Source: Dysidea avara (Eukaryota > Porifera > Demospongiae > Dictyoceratida > Dysideidae). Taken from it: a stretch of 64,000 nt of DNA. The notes beneath the pieces were generated by a model. That model searched no databases. It was not told the origin of the DNA and worked only from the letters and a program-made list of their open reading frames with translations. Shown in pieces: positions 1 to 12,000 of this stretch (position 1 is its first letter; the number at the start of each line of letters is the position of its first letter). The position numbers and the translations under genes were made by a program. The DNA lies in contig NC_089280.1 in the NCBI RefSeq assembly GCF_963678975.1, positions 33,188,603 through 33,252,602 of the forward strand. The letters are read 5' to 3'.

Positions 1-499
1 TATTTTCTACCCGCCTATACCTTTTAAAATACACACACATACACAAAATACTTCTTTTGAAAGTGTTTGTCTACATGTTTTGCTTGTGTGTAGATGGGTA
101 TGTTTTTGTGCATGTATGCATGCATGTGTGTGTGCATGTGCATGCGTGCATGTGTGTGTGTGAGAGGTGTATGTAGGAATTTAGAAAAGGAGTTTCCACT
201 ATAGATAAATGACTGCTATATTAGAATAGTTTATTACCAGACAGCTTTATTAGAGTATCTCAATGTTTTCACCAAAATTACACTTCAGGTACAAGTGTTG
301 CTATTGTGTGAGAGACTAAGAATAATTTAAAATGTGTCCTGTTCCATGATAGATTCCGGCCTGAAGTTTCAACTTGTTAAGGTTTAAACTAAAATCAAAA
401 GAAGCTTCCTGAAATCCCCGGAACCTCCTTGGTATACCCCTGTGTGTGTGCATGCATCAGGCTATAGTCAACAAACTTTCTGATGGATAGGCATAGCTA
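1..499. other. Repeat-rich intergenic sequence, no gene seen
   Basis: AT-rich sequence with an impure TG/CATG-rich stretch around 85-170. No open frame with family resemblance and no splice-framed exon was recognised. Confidence 0.5.
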
Positions 500-724
500 C
501 AGTGGAACCTCAGTTATCCAAATCCCACTTATTTGGATTCTCAGTCAACCAAACTACAGAAATGACTGCTTTATTAGAGTAATGACTGTTCTATTAGAGT
601 AGCTGACAATACTGAAATTTAAAAAAATGTTCTTATGCAATTTTATATAGTTTCAGAGATTTGGACTTTTCAGACTTATGGACCACACATGGTGCCAAGA
701 GGTTTGGATAACTGAGGTTCCAGC
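500..724. mobile_element. pogo/Tc1-like MITE, copy 1
   Basis: The left end reads CAGTGGAACCTCAGTTATCC and follows a TA. The right end is its inverted counterpart (GGATAACTGAGGTTCCA), with the last few bases degraded. Length and both ends match the cleaner copy at 50601-50821. TA flanks and CAGTGGAACCTC-type ends are known for pogo/Tigger-like Tc1/mariner MITEs; the family call is an inference. It carries two TCTATTAGAG motifs inside. Confidence 0.7.
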
Positions 725-2130
725 TTTATACATATATAGTCATTATTGAAAAATAGTAAAATTATATACATACAAGGTCTATAACTAGCTATGCTATAAT
801 GTAAACAAATGCTGCTTGCATGGCATGCAAATTGATACACTTAACTATATTATGCTATTCTATAAGTTGTAGCCCTAGCCATGGTTTGTAGCTACAGTAT
901 CCATTGGTGACGATCGTCATAGTTGAACATCATGTGACATCACAACTAGTAAGCCTTAAACAAGTATAAAAACAAATCATCTTATCTGACTTACAAGCTA
1001 CAGTCAAATGGAAGTAGAGACCTGTGATATACTCAAATAAACATTGTGTCCTAAATGAGCATGAAGGACAGGGGTACTAATGTGTGAACCAGCAAACTCC
1101 TAGCTGGCATACTTATGCAGCATGCTGCTTAGTAAGCCTGTGACAAATATATCAGTAAAATAGGAAGCACGATAGGCTAGTGTGCTATGTCAGCATAATG
1201 CTAGCATATTAGGTAAATATTTCAAACTTAATTCCAAAGAGCAGTCATTGAAAAATGCAAACTACAATGTAGAACTCAAATATCTCCTTTGATCAATACT
1301 CTCTAATAGAACAGTAAGTGTGTAGTGAAATGCTCTAATAGAGCAATTAGAACATTCACTGATTAAAATATTATAAAATTATGGTAAAGAATGTTGTTAA
1401 CCTAGGAAGGGACACTGAAACATTTTGGGAAATTTCTGAAAGCATTTTGGGCAAAATTTTGAACATATTTGGCTCAGGCCTATTTCTTAGAAACAAATTA
1501 AGTTTGGTCCCACTGAGTTGTACCAAATGTACGCTTTGCACAGATATAGTATCTACATAAATACGGTTGGAAACCTTCACAATGACTTGATCTTCTCTCC
1601 ATTTCCTGTTCCATCCGACCCTCATGGCATATATCATAAATTGTATAGAGCAGAATTTTCTTCTTTTCCACTGACAGTCTATGTGCCTTGGGTGTGCAGC
1701 ACTTTCTGTAGTAGACTAAAGCACAGTTGAACTGAAATGTCAAGGCCAACTACTCGAAATTGAATGGTGGCAATTACGCTTTGCTTTTATATATTTCAGA
1801 CCATTACACAACACTACAAATGAAGAGTTACAGTATGTACAAAATAAAAGTGCATTTACTTGAGGTGTGAAAAGGGCTTTCCAAGAGATTCTCCTAAATA
1901 TATCATGTGATGTCAATCATGAATTCAAACCTTTGGTAAAATAATAATTCAAACAATGTGGTACATGCCATATTGCTGTCACAGGGTTGTGTGTGCTCTG
2001 CCATGAAACTAGTGTAGCATAACTAACATTAAGTTAGTTGCTTGTGATGGCTGGGTCAAGGTTAATTGATGGGAAAGGAACTACAATGGTAGGGCAATGC
2101 CTGCTCATGCCCACCCTGGCCATGGCTACG
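725..2130. other. Intergenic, no supported gene
   Basis: Short open frames on both strands around 1371-1749 overlap one another and show no family resemblance, so none is called. A TCTAATAGAG motif pair lies at about 1300-1345. Confidence 0.5.
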
Positions 2131-2370
<240 letters not shown>

Positions 2371-2578
2371 TTTTGTGCCCATATGTGTACACAGTTTAGT
2401 GGGTGGCGATGGTTTTGTGGTAGCTATAGTCTGGCTAGTAATTTTTTTGTATGATAACTGATGAAGTCCTTGGAATACATCTCAGTTTTTCTACTGGTTA
2501 TTTTGCCATTAGTTAAGTCAACCCAGCAGTAGTAATGGAAAAGTGTTGACACTAAAGAAATGATTGGCAACCTCATAC

Positions 2579-3460
2579 CAGGGCCGCCCACAGGGGGACC
2601 AACTGGGGCATTTTTCCCCGGGCTCCAGCCTGAAAGGAGCCCTAGGAGGCCCCATGAAGGTCCCCTTGAATACCTGTTTAAAAGATCGATATACTCTAAT
2701 AGAGCAGTCAGATCTAGGTACTCTAATAGAGCAGTCAGAGTATTCTTCAGAGGAGCAGCGTAGCAAGCTTATAAATAAGGAGATATGGTTGGTGAGGTCT
2801 AGCTATTGTCATTGTCAGCATGTAATGACTTTTTTTTTTGGTCTACAACTAACATCTTGGGTGAAGTTGTGATTCAGAATGGGAAACCTCCTTGCCCCTG
2901 GCAATGGCGGATCCAGGATGGGGCATTTGGGGCAAATGCCCCCCCCCCTCTCCACCTTGTGGAGGGGCCAGCCATGCTTCTGATTAAAACAGCTAGTAAA
3001 TTTTATGTCAGGCCAACCAAGATCAGTTTAAAACTTACAAAAATATGCACATTTTACTAGCATTTATTACAAATTCACCTGAGAACAAAGCGAACCGAAG
3101 TCAAACTAACTGTAAAATAGTCACCCAGCACCTTCGTGCGTACTAAGCGCCTCTAAAAAGAATTATCGTGTTGCTGTTATTTAAGACATTCAGAGCCTTT
3201 TAAACAGTTTTAAGACTTCACAACCATCTGAAAAGGCCAAAATGGCAAATATCAACAGTGAGACACCACTAAGAGGTGATTATTTGCTGCTTTAAAAAAG
3301 CAGCACTGAACTATAGAGAATATGGTTCTCCCCATGCATGCAACCACCTACAACTTACCCTGTTTGTGCCCCTCCCCTAGCCAGCTCCTGGATCCGCCCC
3401 TGCCTGGGGCCCCACTTTAACTCTTTGCCCTGGGCCCCTTAATTTCTCTGGGTGGCCCTG
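2579..3460. mobile_element. hAT-like non-autonomous element (CAGGGCCG ends)
   Basis: The ends are CAGGGCCGCCCACAGG and the imperfect inverted TCTGGGTGGCCCTG. The flanking octamers 2571-2578 and 3461-3468 agree at 6 of 8 positions, as for an aged 8-bp hAT target duplication. A short relative with a perfect duplication lies at 58919-59109. It contains two TCTAATAGAG motifs (2691-2735) and a second nested element at 2902-3402. Confidence 0.6.
2902..3402. mobile_element. Nested hAT-like element (GGCGGATCCAGGA ends)
   Basis: The left end CAATGGCGGATCCAGGA pairs with the right end TCCTGGATCCGCCCCTG. It lies inside the 2579-3460 element. No clear duplication was found. The interior has no recognisable transposase. 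Confidence 0.55.
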
Positions 3461-3560
3461 CTTCCTACATCTTAATTATTGGGCTGAAAGGAGGGGGATT
3501 TGTGCCATCATCTGTGAACCTCCTGCTGAATACTAATCTGTGATGCAGAAGTACATGGTA

Positions 3561-3685
3561 ATCAATAAATCAAAGTGTAAGATTCTCTAGTAGCAATAAA
3601 TAGTTTGAGTTTGGCCACTTTTCCATTGTACATAGCATTGCTGTATACATGGAAGGTTACCAAACTCAAATTATTTATACAAGGT
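3561..3685. repeat. Relic of the palindromic core found at 59236-59860
   Basis: A degraded inverted repeat: CAATAAATAGTTTGAGTTTGG on the left and CCAAACTCAAATTATTTAT on the right. The same core, with a matching order of short words, forms the centre of the much larger perfect palindrome near 59548, so this is a diverged copy of that unit. Confidence 0.65.
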
Positions 3686-3734
3686 AAAGGTTACCATAAA
3701 TGCTATGCAATGGTGACACAACCAGCTGATACAA

Positions 3735-3977
3735 CAGGACCTTGAATCTTGATTATCCAAACTCTTTATTATCTGAACAGTATAAGTGACAGTTATATTT
3801 GAGTATTCTGTTATTAGGTGAATGTTCTAGTAGAGTAAGTGTATGTTCTATTAGAGCAGTTGAACGGAACTTACTATATAAATGAATGGGCTTGATTTAT
3901 ACAGACGAATTCACTTATCTTAACACTTTTATAACTGAACTGGCACACAGATGCTTGGATAGTGGAGGTCCTACTGT
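3735..3977. mobile_element. Degenerate pogo-like MITE
   Basis: The left end (CAGGACCTTGAATCTTGATT) and right end (GGATAGTGGAGGTCCTACTG) are imperfect inverted repeats resembling the CAGTGGAACCTC elements at 500 and 50601. Like those, it contains internal TCTATTAGAG-type motifs (3825-3862). Strongly diverged, hence moderate confidence. Confidence 0.4.
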
Positions 3978-4060
3978 ACTTACTATACATCAGTTAGAGA
4001 AACAGAATTGAAGTTGTCTTATACCTAAACAATTTACTTGGTTATGTGTGACCCAGTCCT

Positions 4061-4088
4061 AATAATAATAATAATAATAATAATAATA
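4061..4088. repeat. (AAT)n microsatellite
   Basis: About nine AAT units directly at the left edge of the HLE-A tandem array. Confidence 0.95.
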
Positions 4089-5590
4089 CAAGTCACACTG
4101 AAGAGAGTTCAGCTATAAACAATTCGCTCTGTAGAAGTTCTGCTACAAACAAGTCTTCATGCAGAGAGTTTAACAACCAAAATCCACCATGTAAAGACTT
4201 CAGCTTTACTAACAAGTTACTCTGTATAGAGATCAGCTAGAAATAAGAGAGAGCTCAGCTAGAAAACATCACCTTGTAGAGAGTTCAGCTACAAACAAAT
4301 CACACTGTAGAGAGATCAGATAGAAGAAGCCACCTTGTAGAGGGTTCAGCTGTGAAGTGATCACCCTAGAGAGAGTTCAGCTAGAAAAAAATCACCCTGT
4401 AGAGAGTTCAGCTACAAAAAAAAACCATCCTGTAGAGAGATCAGCTAGAAACAAGTCACCTGTAGTGACATCACCTACAAAGAAACCATCCTGTAGAGAG
4501 TTCAGCTACAAACAAATCACCCTGCAGAGAGTTTGGCTACAAAAATCACCCTGTAGAGTATTCAGCTACAAACAAATCACCTTGTAGAGTGTACAACTAG
4601 ACACAAGTCACCCAGTAGAGAGATCAGCTACAAGAAGTTACATTGTAGAGAGATCAGCTAGAAGAAGTTACCTTATAGAGAGCTCAGCTACATAAAAACA
4701 CCCTGTAAAGAGTTCAGCTGCAAACAAATCACCTTGTAGAGAGTTCAGCTATAAACAAGTCACCCTGTAGAGAGATCAGCTACAAAGAAACCATCCTGTA
4801 GAGAGTTCAGCTACAAACAAGTTACCCTATAGAGAGATCAGCTAGAAACAAGTCACCGCGTAGAGAGATCAGCTAGAAGAAATTACCTTGTAGAGAGTTC
4901 AGCTACAGAAAAACCATCATATTAAGAGCTCAGCTGCAAACAAATCACCTTGTAGAGAGTTCAGCTACAAGCAAATTACCCTGTAGAGAGTTCAACTACG
5001 AAAGGATCACTGTGTTGATAGTTCAGCTATAAGAAGTCACCTTGTAGAGAGTTCAGCTACAAAGAAACCACCATGTAGAGAGTTCAGCTGCAAATAAACC
5101 ACCCTGTAGAGAATTCAGCTACAAATAAATCACCCTGTAGTAAGATCAGCTAGAAGAAGTTACCTTGTAGCGAGTTCAGCTACAAAGAAACCATCATGTA
5201 GAAAGTTCAACTGCAAACAAGCAACCCTGTAGAAAGATTAGCTGGAAGAAGTTACCTTGTAGAGAATTCAGCTACAAAGAAACCATCAAGTTGAAAGTTC
5301 AGCTACAAACAAGTCACCCTGTAGAGAGATCAGCTAGAAGAAGTTACCTTGTAGAGAGTTCAGCTACAAAGAAACCATCATGTAGAGAGTTCAGCTACAA
5401 ACAAGTCACCCTGTAGAGAGATCAGCTACAAACAAGTCACCCTAGGCCTGTACAGATATCAGCTATATACAAGTTACCGTATAGGGCTCAGCTACAAACA
5501 AATCACCCTGTAGAAATGTGTTGGAAACAAATCAGCTAGAAACAAGTCACTCTAAAAAGAGCAGCTACAAACAATGGGAGTTTCAGCTAC
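4089..5590. repeat. ~31-bp tandem repeat array of HLE-A
   Basis: Around fifty diverged units. The consensus begins TTCAGCTACAA and ends CACCCTGTAGAG. Variant units have GCTAGAAGAAGTTACC or AGAAACCATC in the middle. CTACA early in a unit can pair with TGTAG late in the same unit. Confidence 0.9.
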
Positions 5591-5801
5591 AGTTCAGTTA
5601 TGTATAAGAAGCCACCTTATTACCTGCAGTATGATTATCTTTCATTGTTAAATATACATATATTTTTATCAGACAAAAAACCGTACACAACATTTCTTCC
5701 TTTGTTCCACAATTCCTGCAGAAAAAAAAAACAAGTTAGAAGGAAGCACCAAAGCCAGTTAATGGCTGGCTTTGTGGCTTGCAGTACAAAAAGAAGTGAT
5801 A

Positions 5802-6135
5802 TCTAAATCAAAACAGCCAAGCTGTAGAAAAAGAGTGCAGCCCCCAAAAAGGCCAGGATGAAAAAAGATGTGAAATCCAAGGTGGCGGCCATGAAATGGC
5901 TGTGATGGTAGGTTAATGGCAAAAATTTTAATTACAACAATTGAGGTGAATTTGGTGCCGAATCCTAGTGGAGGTGGCAACGCAAATTCGCCTGAATTGT
6001 TGTAATTAAAATTTTTGCCATTAACCTACCATCACAGCCATTTCTTTGCCGCCACATTGGATTTCACATCTTTTTTCATCCTGGCCTTTTTGGGGGCCGC
6101 ACTCTTTTTTTACAGCTTGACTGTTTTGGTTTAGA
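5802..6135. repeat. Terminal hairpin of HLE-A (~330-bp inverted repeat)
   Basis: Two arms of about 150 bp with outer ends TCTAAATCAAAACAG and its inverse. The inner part contains GGCTGTGATGGTAGGTTAA and its inverse. The loop lies near 5955-5990. The same arms recur at 9976, 13692, 23460, 47605, 49154 and 54743 with different loop sequences. Confidence 0.9.
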
Positions 6136-6181
6136 TTTTCTTACTGTCCATGACTGATGGTGTATAAGTTCAATTGATTTG

Positions 6182-6406
6182 AGTTTTGTTTCAGTGCATA
6201 CTGAAATGATTGAAAATGCGGGACTTTTATGTAGCACACATATTTTTTACCCAATATGTTTTGACCCGCTGAGCAAAAACCAGCTGTTTTTGCAAAACTG
6301 TGCTTTGCAATAAAGATGTATTGAAATGAACTGGGTAAAAATATGTGTGCTAGATAAAACATTTATGCTCATATTAATTACATCAGTATGCACTAAAACA
6401 AAGCTC
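6182..6406. mobile_element. Imperfect inverted-repeat MITE
   Basis: GTTTCAGTGCATACTGA on the left pairs with TCAGTATGCACTAAAAC on the right. A second inner pair is GCACACATATTTTTTACCCA with TGGGTAAAAATATGTGTGC. No protein is encoded. The family is not recognised. Confidence 0.6.
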
Positions 6407-7127
6407 AAGTGTTTAATTGTGGGACATTATCTGCACAACATAATACAGATGGTCTTAAATAGTGCAAAATCTGTGTTGCTATCAGAACCAGAGTCAACTT
6501 ATAGCTTTTGCTATAGATAAACATACCCACATTATCTTGGGTTATCTCATTGCCTCACATGTAATTGCCCAAGTTGTCTAGCTCAATAAATGAACCTTAT
6601 TTGCAGTTATATACATCACAGCATAAAAATCTTAGCAGTAGTGGTTTTGTATAGAGAGGACTGAGAAGATAATATTTCATTATGATAAAATTAATGAAAG
6701 TGAAGGTGAAGCATAATTGCTTACATCCAGTACAAATAAGCATAATTGTATGTCATTTGCTAATTTTGCTTTTAAAAATATTTATGTACATTTTTCACAA
6801 TATGGATAAGGTGAGGTTGCTCCTAGCCTATACACTTCATAGAGTATGGATCCTTAGCTTTACACAGCTAATGTACCAGAAAGAAACTGACACAAGATAT
6901 AGCTATGTGTGTATGTGGTTGATTTTATGCTCATAAAAGTCCTTCAACATTTTATTTAGTCAGCAAACTTTTGATCTTCACATTCATCACCAACATAAGG
7001 TTTCATCCTTAGGGTTTTCAACACTGGTAATGCAGTCTCTCAGCCAAAACGTAAGATACACAGCACTGGACTAAAACGTTGTGATGTGAGTAGTGAGCAC
7101 TAAATGTTGTGAATATGTCTAGGAAGG
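6407..7127. other. No gene recognised
   Basis: AT-rich sequence with short unsupported open frames. A perfect 16-bp inverted repeat (7117-7132 with 7155-7170, GTCTAGGAAGGTTGTA and its inverse) lies at its right edge and overlaps the LINE relic. Confidence 0.4.
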
Positions 7128-7625
7128 TTGTACAGATTCCTTAAACGTATTATCTACAACCTTCCTAGACATCTTCATGAGCATAGCTATAAACAACTGG
7201 TTTTACCAATGCTTGATTATTGTTCCTCCATCTGGGACCCTTACCATCACAGTGCAATCAACCAACTTGAAATGATCCAGCACAGAGCTGCACGATTTGT
7301 GACAAACAACCCATGGTGAATTAGAGACCATCATGACAGTACTACTGCAATCCTACATCAGTTAAATTGGCAAACTCTACAAGATCGATGCTAAAATAAT
7401 AGACTAATCCTTTTATTTAAATTAGTAAATAATATACTTATTGTTCCGCACCACTACTTGCCATCTCCATCCTTTCCAAACACTAGAGCTAACCATCAAT
7501 TAAAATTTTCTCACTACCAATCAAGAACAGAAATCTATCAAAACTCCTTTTTTCCCCAAGACGACCATTGAATAGAATTCCTTATCCTATCCTGATCTTC
7601 ATGAGATTGACACAGACACATTTGG
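7128..7625 (+). pseudogene. Non-LTR (LINE) retrotransposon relic, C-terminal end of the RT ORF
   Basis: The open segment 7128-7319 contains YKQLVLPMLDYCSSIWDPY, then EMIQHRAARFVTN. This is the hallmark of the region just after the reverse transcriptase domain in CR1/L2/Jockey-type LINEs. Further downstream, interrupted frames still give the family's typical tail: a LFKLVNN segment, a VPHHYLP segment, an SFFP segment and a WNSL segment near the end. Stops and shifts break the frame (for example after 7319), and the catalytic RT core and endonuclease are missing. It is therefore a dead 5'-truncated fragment. The exact clade cannot be decided by eye. Confidence 0.8.
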
Positions 7626-8596
7626 GTCGTACTTATTTGCTTAATAATGGCCTGCCAATGCGTAGACTGTTTCTCATCCAGTGCTCATAACCTTTCATAA
7701 AAATAGACAAGTGCTGTGAGAGTGTGAGTGCTGTAAGAGTGTGAGATGAGTATAATTTGCTTGCAAACTTTGTCTTTGGAGTATAATCACTCAACAGTTT
7801 ATACTGTAGATTGCTTCGCAAAATGGGAAGTGGTGGTTCCTTACACTGCTGTTGTTGACTTTGCTGCTCCTTTGGTGTTCCTGCCATTTTACATTCAACA
7901 GGAGGAAATTTTGAGAGTTGATTATTCAGTGAAGTGTTTGCAGTCTTTGTATTCAAAAATGTTATGCCACTTCCAAGCTAATAGTATTATTCTTGAGTTG
8001 CTTCATTGCAACAGAAAACAATTAGGATTTTTTTTCCATTTGTGTTGTAGGTATAGTTGTAATGTCACACATTCTTTAACAAATAAATGCTTTGTGACTC
8101 AACAGTTGTTTCTAATCTAACTTGTGAATAGAACAAGCATGTACATGACAAATTTTATAGCAATTGATCTCACTACCTATAATTTTGTTCAAGAAGTGTG
8201 TATAGTAAAAGTGCTATCCATTTCAACACTATTGCACATAGTAAACCAGGGTGACATATATAATTGATTTTCCACGTTTATTGTCAATGATTCTTGTTAA
8301 TCAAGCCATTAATTAGATTTTTTAACTGAAGTGTTTTAAGGACATCATGTATATGGTACTGTTACTATAAGTTCTTATATACTGTACATAGTGTTCCATA
8401 TTTCTGTACTGAAAATGCTTTCCACTATACATAAAAGTGGCTCTGTAGCATTTGTACATAGTAGCTATACAGACCAAAAAAAATCCATCATACTTTGTTG
8501 TCCTTGAAGAAGTTTCCAAAATGGCATGCTGTATGCATCACGTATCTGACATTGTGAGTTTATAATACTTATTTTTGTTGATTCTGCACAATTTAG
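7626..8596. other. Region upstream of Calx-beta block 1, no exon recognised
   Basis: A 124-codon + frame at 7746-8120 and a 107-codon - frame at 7633-7956 overlap each other and show no domain or codon signal. Earlier exons of the Calx-beta gene, if present, were not found here. Confidence 0.4.
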
Positions 8597-9007
8597 TTCT
8601 GAGAGTTCAATTCTCATCAATAAGTTTTAGTGGACTAGAATCATCTGGCGAAGTGCTAGTGAATGTTGTGGTCTTAGGAGGGACTCCCAATAACAGAGAT
8701 GTTAACATCAAGTTAAAGTTTATAGAGATAACTGCTTCAAGTAAGTTCAACACAAAACGTAATGCAGTTTTTTTTCAGTAACATATATACGTCAATACAG
8801 AAAATCAAGACTTCACACCCATACCTGTCATTGCTACGATACCTGTTGGAACTACTACCACTACGGTGAGAGTACCAGTGATGAATGATAATATTGTTGA
8901 GGGAGATGAGATGTTTAGTATGAGCTTAAATGTATTATCACCACTTGGTCCTGGAATCATAAATGGCTCTGTTACAAATGCAACTATAACAATAATGGAT
9001 ACCTCTG
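8597..9007 (+). CDS. Calx-beta domain 1 of block 1 (exons 8597-8740 and 8801-9007)
   Basis: Exon A encodes FSGLESSGEVLVNVVVLGG and exon B encodes DFTPIPVIATIPVG, then IVEGDEMFSMSLNVLSPLG and IMDTS. The intron is 60 bp. A rival acceptor after the T-run at 8777 would put exon B out of frame, so the acceptor at 8800 is preferred. The counterpart in block 2 is 49516-49656 with 50978-51184. Confidence 0.8.
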
Positions 9008-12000
9008 GTATTAATATTTGTAATTTTTAAGTGGAATAATATGTGTACTTACAGTTATGAAGGTACATTTCACCCAAACACAATACGCTGGTTCAGAAGA
9101 TACAGGATTTGTACTGGTAACATTGGAACTAGTTGGAGGAACATCCAGTAGACCATTTGATGTCACTGTTACTCCATTAGAACAGTCACCATTGTCTTCT
9201 GAAGGTAATAGTGTGTATGATAATGTGTTGATTGAAGAGTGTTTGACTAACAGGTGGTGTTGACTTTAACAATACTACACTAACTGCTACATTTGGTAGT
9301 GGGATGACAACTAGTAGTGTTAGTGTACCAGTAGTGGATGATATGTTAACAAAAGGAAGAAATGAAACATTTGATTTGATGTTAAGTGTACCATCATCAC
9401 TTGGTCCAGCAATAACGGCAGGTGGTAAAGATAGAGCAATAGGAGTTATCATTGATACTACCAGTGAGTGTATAAAGTGATATTAGAATATGAGTAATGT
9501 GTTGTGTAGTGTTGGTAGTGGAGTTTGGATCAGATGAGTTTGTTGGTTCAGAGTCATCAGGACATGTAGAAGTTGTAATGATAATATCAGGAGGATCATC
9601 TATCACACCTATTGAAGTAGTGGTGACTTCTTCTGAACAATCACCAGTGTCAGCAAGAGGTGAGGGATACATTAACAAGTAACACAATGTATGAACTAGT
9701 GATTACTGTACTGTGATAGGATCAGGTGTAGACTTTGACTCTAATCCAATTACTATAATATTTGGTGTTGTAGAAGTTAGGAAAACAGTTAACATACCAG
9801 TGAGTTGTGATAGGAGGGTGGAAGGAGTAGAGACATTTGATATTAGATTATCACTACCAAGTAATAATCCTCAAGTATCACTAAGAAAGAGTAACAGACT
9901 GCGATCTTCTAAAGTAAGGATCACAGATAGTACAGGTCAGTAATGAAGTAGTAGTCAGTGTAGGTGATAATATTATCTAATCCAAAACAGCCAAGCTGTA
10001 AAAAAAGAGTGCGGCCCTGAGAAAGGCTATGGTGAAAAAAGATGTGAAATCCAAGGTGGCGGCCAAGAAATGGCTGTGATGGTAGGTTAATAGTAAAAAT
10101 TTTAATAACGACAATTCAGGTGAATTTTGTGCCAAGACCAAGCGGCACCAAATTCACTGAATTGTTGTTATTAAAATTTTTACTATTAACCTACCATCAC
10201 AGCCATTTCTTGGCCGCCACCTTGGATTTCACATCTTTTTTCACCATAGCCTTTCCCAGGGCCGCACTCTTTTTTTACAGCTTGGCTGTTTTGGATTAAA
10301 TTTCACTTCTTTTTGTATTTGTATACCCCAAAGCCGTCCATAGGCGGCTTTAGGGCTTTTTAACCTGTCATTTTTTTCTTTACTACAGGAAGAAGAAAAG
10401 ATGAAGCAGGGTGATTTCTTTGTAGCTGACCTCTCTGCAAGGTGATCCTTCTAGCTGATCTCTCTACCGGATGACTTGTTTGCAGCTGAACTCTCTACCA
10501 GGTAACTTCTTCTAGCTGATCTTTCTACAGGGTGATTTGTTTGTAGCTGAATTCTCTACAGGGTGATTTGTTTGCAGCTAAACTGCTGAACTCTCTACAA
10601 TGTAACTTCTTCTAGCTGAACTCTCTACGGGTGGCTTGTTTCTATAGCTGATCTCTCTGCAGGGTGACTTGTTTCTAGCTGAACTCTTTACAGGGTGATT
10701 TGTTTGTAGCTGAACTCTCTACAAGGTAACTTCTTCTAGCTGATCTTTCTACAGGATAATTTGTTTATAGCTGAATTCTCTACAGGGAGATATGTTTGCA
10801 GCTGAACTCTCTATATGGTAGTTTCTTTGTAGCTGAACTCTCTACAGTGTAACTTCTTCTTGCTGAACTCTCTACAGGTGGCTTGTTTCTAGCTGATCTC
10901 TCTGCAGGGTGACTTGTTTCTAGCTGAACTCTCTACAGGGTGATTTGTTTGTAGCTGAACTCTCTACAATGTAACTTCTTCTAGCTGAACTCTCTACAGG
11001 ATGACTTGTTTCTAGCTGATCTCTTTACAGGGTGATCTGTTCGTAGTTGAACTCTGTACAGAGTGATTTGTTTGCAGCTGAACTCTCTTACATGGTGGTT
11101 TCTTTGTAGCTGAACTCTCTACAAAGTGACTTCTTCTAGCTGATCTATCTACAGGATGACTTGTTTCTAACTGAACTATTTACAGTGTGATCTGTTCATA
11201 GCGGAACTTTCTACTGGGTGATTTGTTTGCAGCTAAACTCTTTGCATGATTGTTTCTTTGTAATTGAACTCTCTACAAGGTAACTTCTTCTAGCTGATCT
11301 CTCTACAGGATGACTTGTTTCTAACTGAACTATTTACAGTGTGATCTGTTCATAGCGGAACTTTCTACTGGGTGATTTGTTTGCAGCTAAACTCTTTGCA
11401 TGATTGTTTCTTTGTAACTGAACTCTCTACAAGGTAACTTCTTCTAGCTGATCTCTCTACAGGATGACTTGTTTCTAACTGAACTATTTACAGTGTGATC
11501 TGTTCATAGCGGAACTTTCTACTGGGTGATTTGTTTGCAGCTAAACTCTTTGCATGATTGTTTCTTTGTAACTGAACTCTCTACAATGTGACTTCTTCTA
11601 GCTGATCTCTCTACAGGATGACTTGTTTCTAACTGAACTCTCTATAGTGTGATCTGTTCATAGCGGAACTTTCTACTGGGTGATTTGTTTGCAGCTAAAC
11701 TCTTTGCATGATTGTTTCTTTTTAACTGAACTCTCTACAAGGTAACTTCTTCTAGCTGATCTCTCTACAGGGCAATTTGTTTGTAGTTGAATTTTCTACA
11801 GAGTGATTTATTTGAGCTGAACTCTCTACATGATGGCTTCTTTGTAGCTGAACTCTCTATTAGGTACCTTTTTCTAGCTGATCTGACTACAGGGTGACAT
11901 GTTTGTAGCTGAATTCCCTACAGAATAACTTGCAATGTATACATGCAGCTGAATGCTTTATTAGGGTGGCTGTTCTATTAGAGTATCTCGATCTCGCATT

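Larger units (their letters stand above)
4089..6135 (-). mobile_element. HLE-A: Helitron-like element, truncated at its 3' end
   Basis: Minus-oriented copy of the composite family that fills half the window. On the + strand it reads tandem array (4089-5590), linker (5591-5800) and large hairpin (5802-6135), ending GGTTTAGA followed by T. The body and terminal stem-loop expected on the left are absent, so the copy is 3'-truncated at the AAT microsatellite. No coding capacity was found. Family assignment rests on the complete copies at 9976-12781 and 18642-23780. Confidence 0.7.

Noticed and set aside
4357..4587. Open frame across 31-bp repeats (repetitive peptide with ERVQL/SCREFS-like units)
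   Set aside because: 31 is not a multiple of three, so frames rotate and stop within a few units; no array keeps a long frame.
4089..5590. CRISPR-like array of ~31-bp repeats
   Set aside because: The units are head-to-tail with no unique spacers, lie in a eukaryotic transposon, and no cas-like gene is present.
7633..8120. Overlapping 107-codon (-) and 124-codon (+) frames upstream of the Calx-beta block
   Set aside because: No domain, no splice framing, and the two frames shadow each other.
9976..10300. HLE hairpins as independent MITEs (foldback elements)
   Set aside because: Three reconstructed sites show the hairpin end and the distant stem-loop end entering together; single hairpins in the window can be explained as truncated copies.
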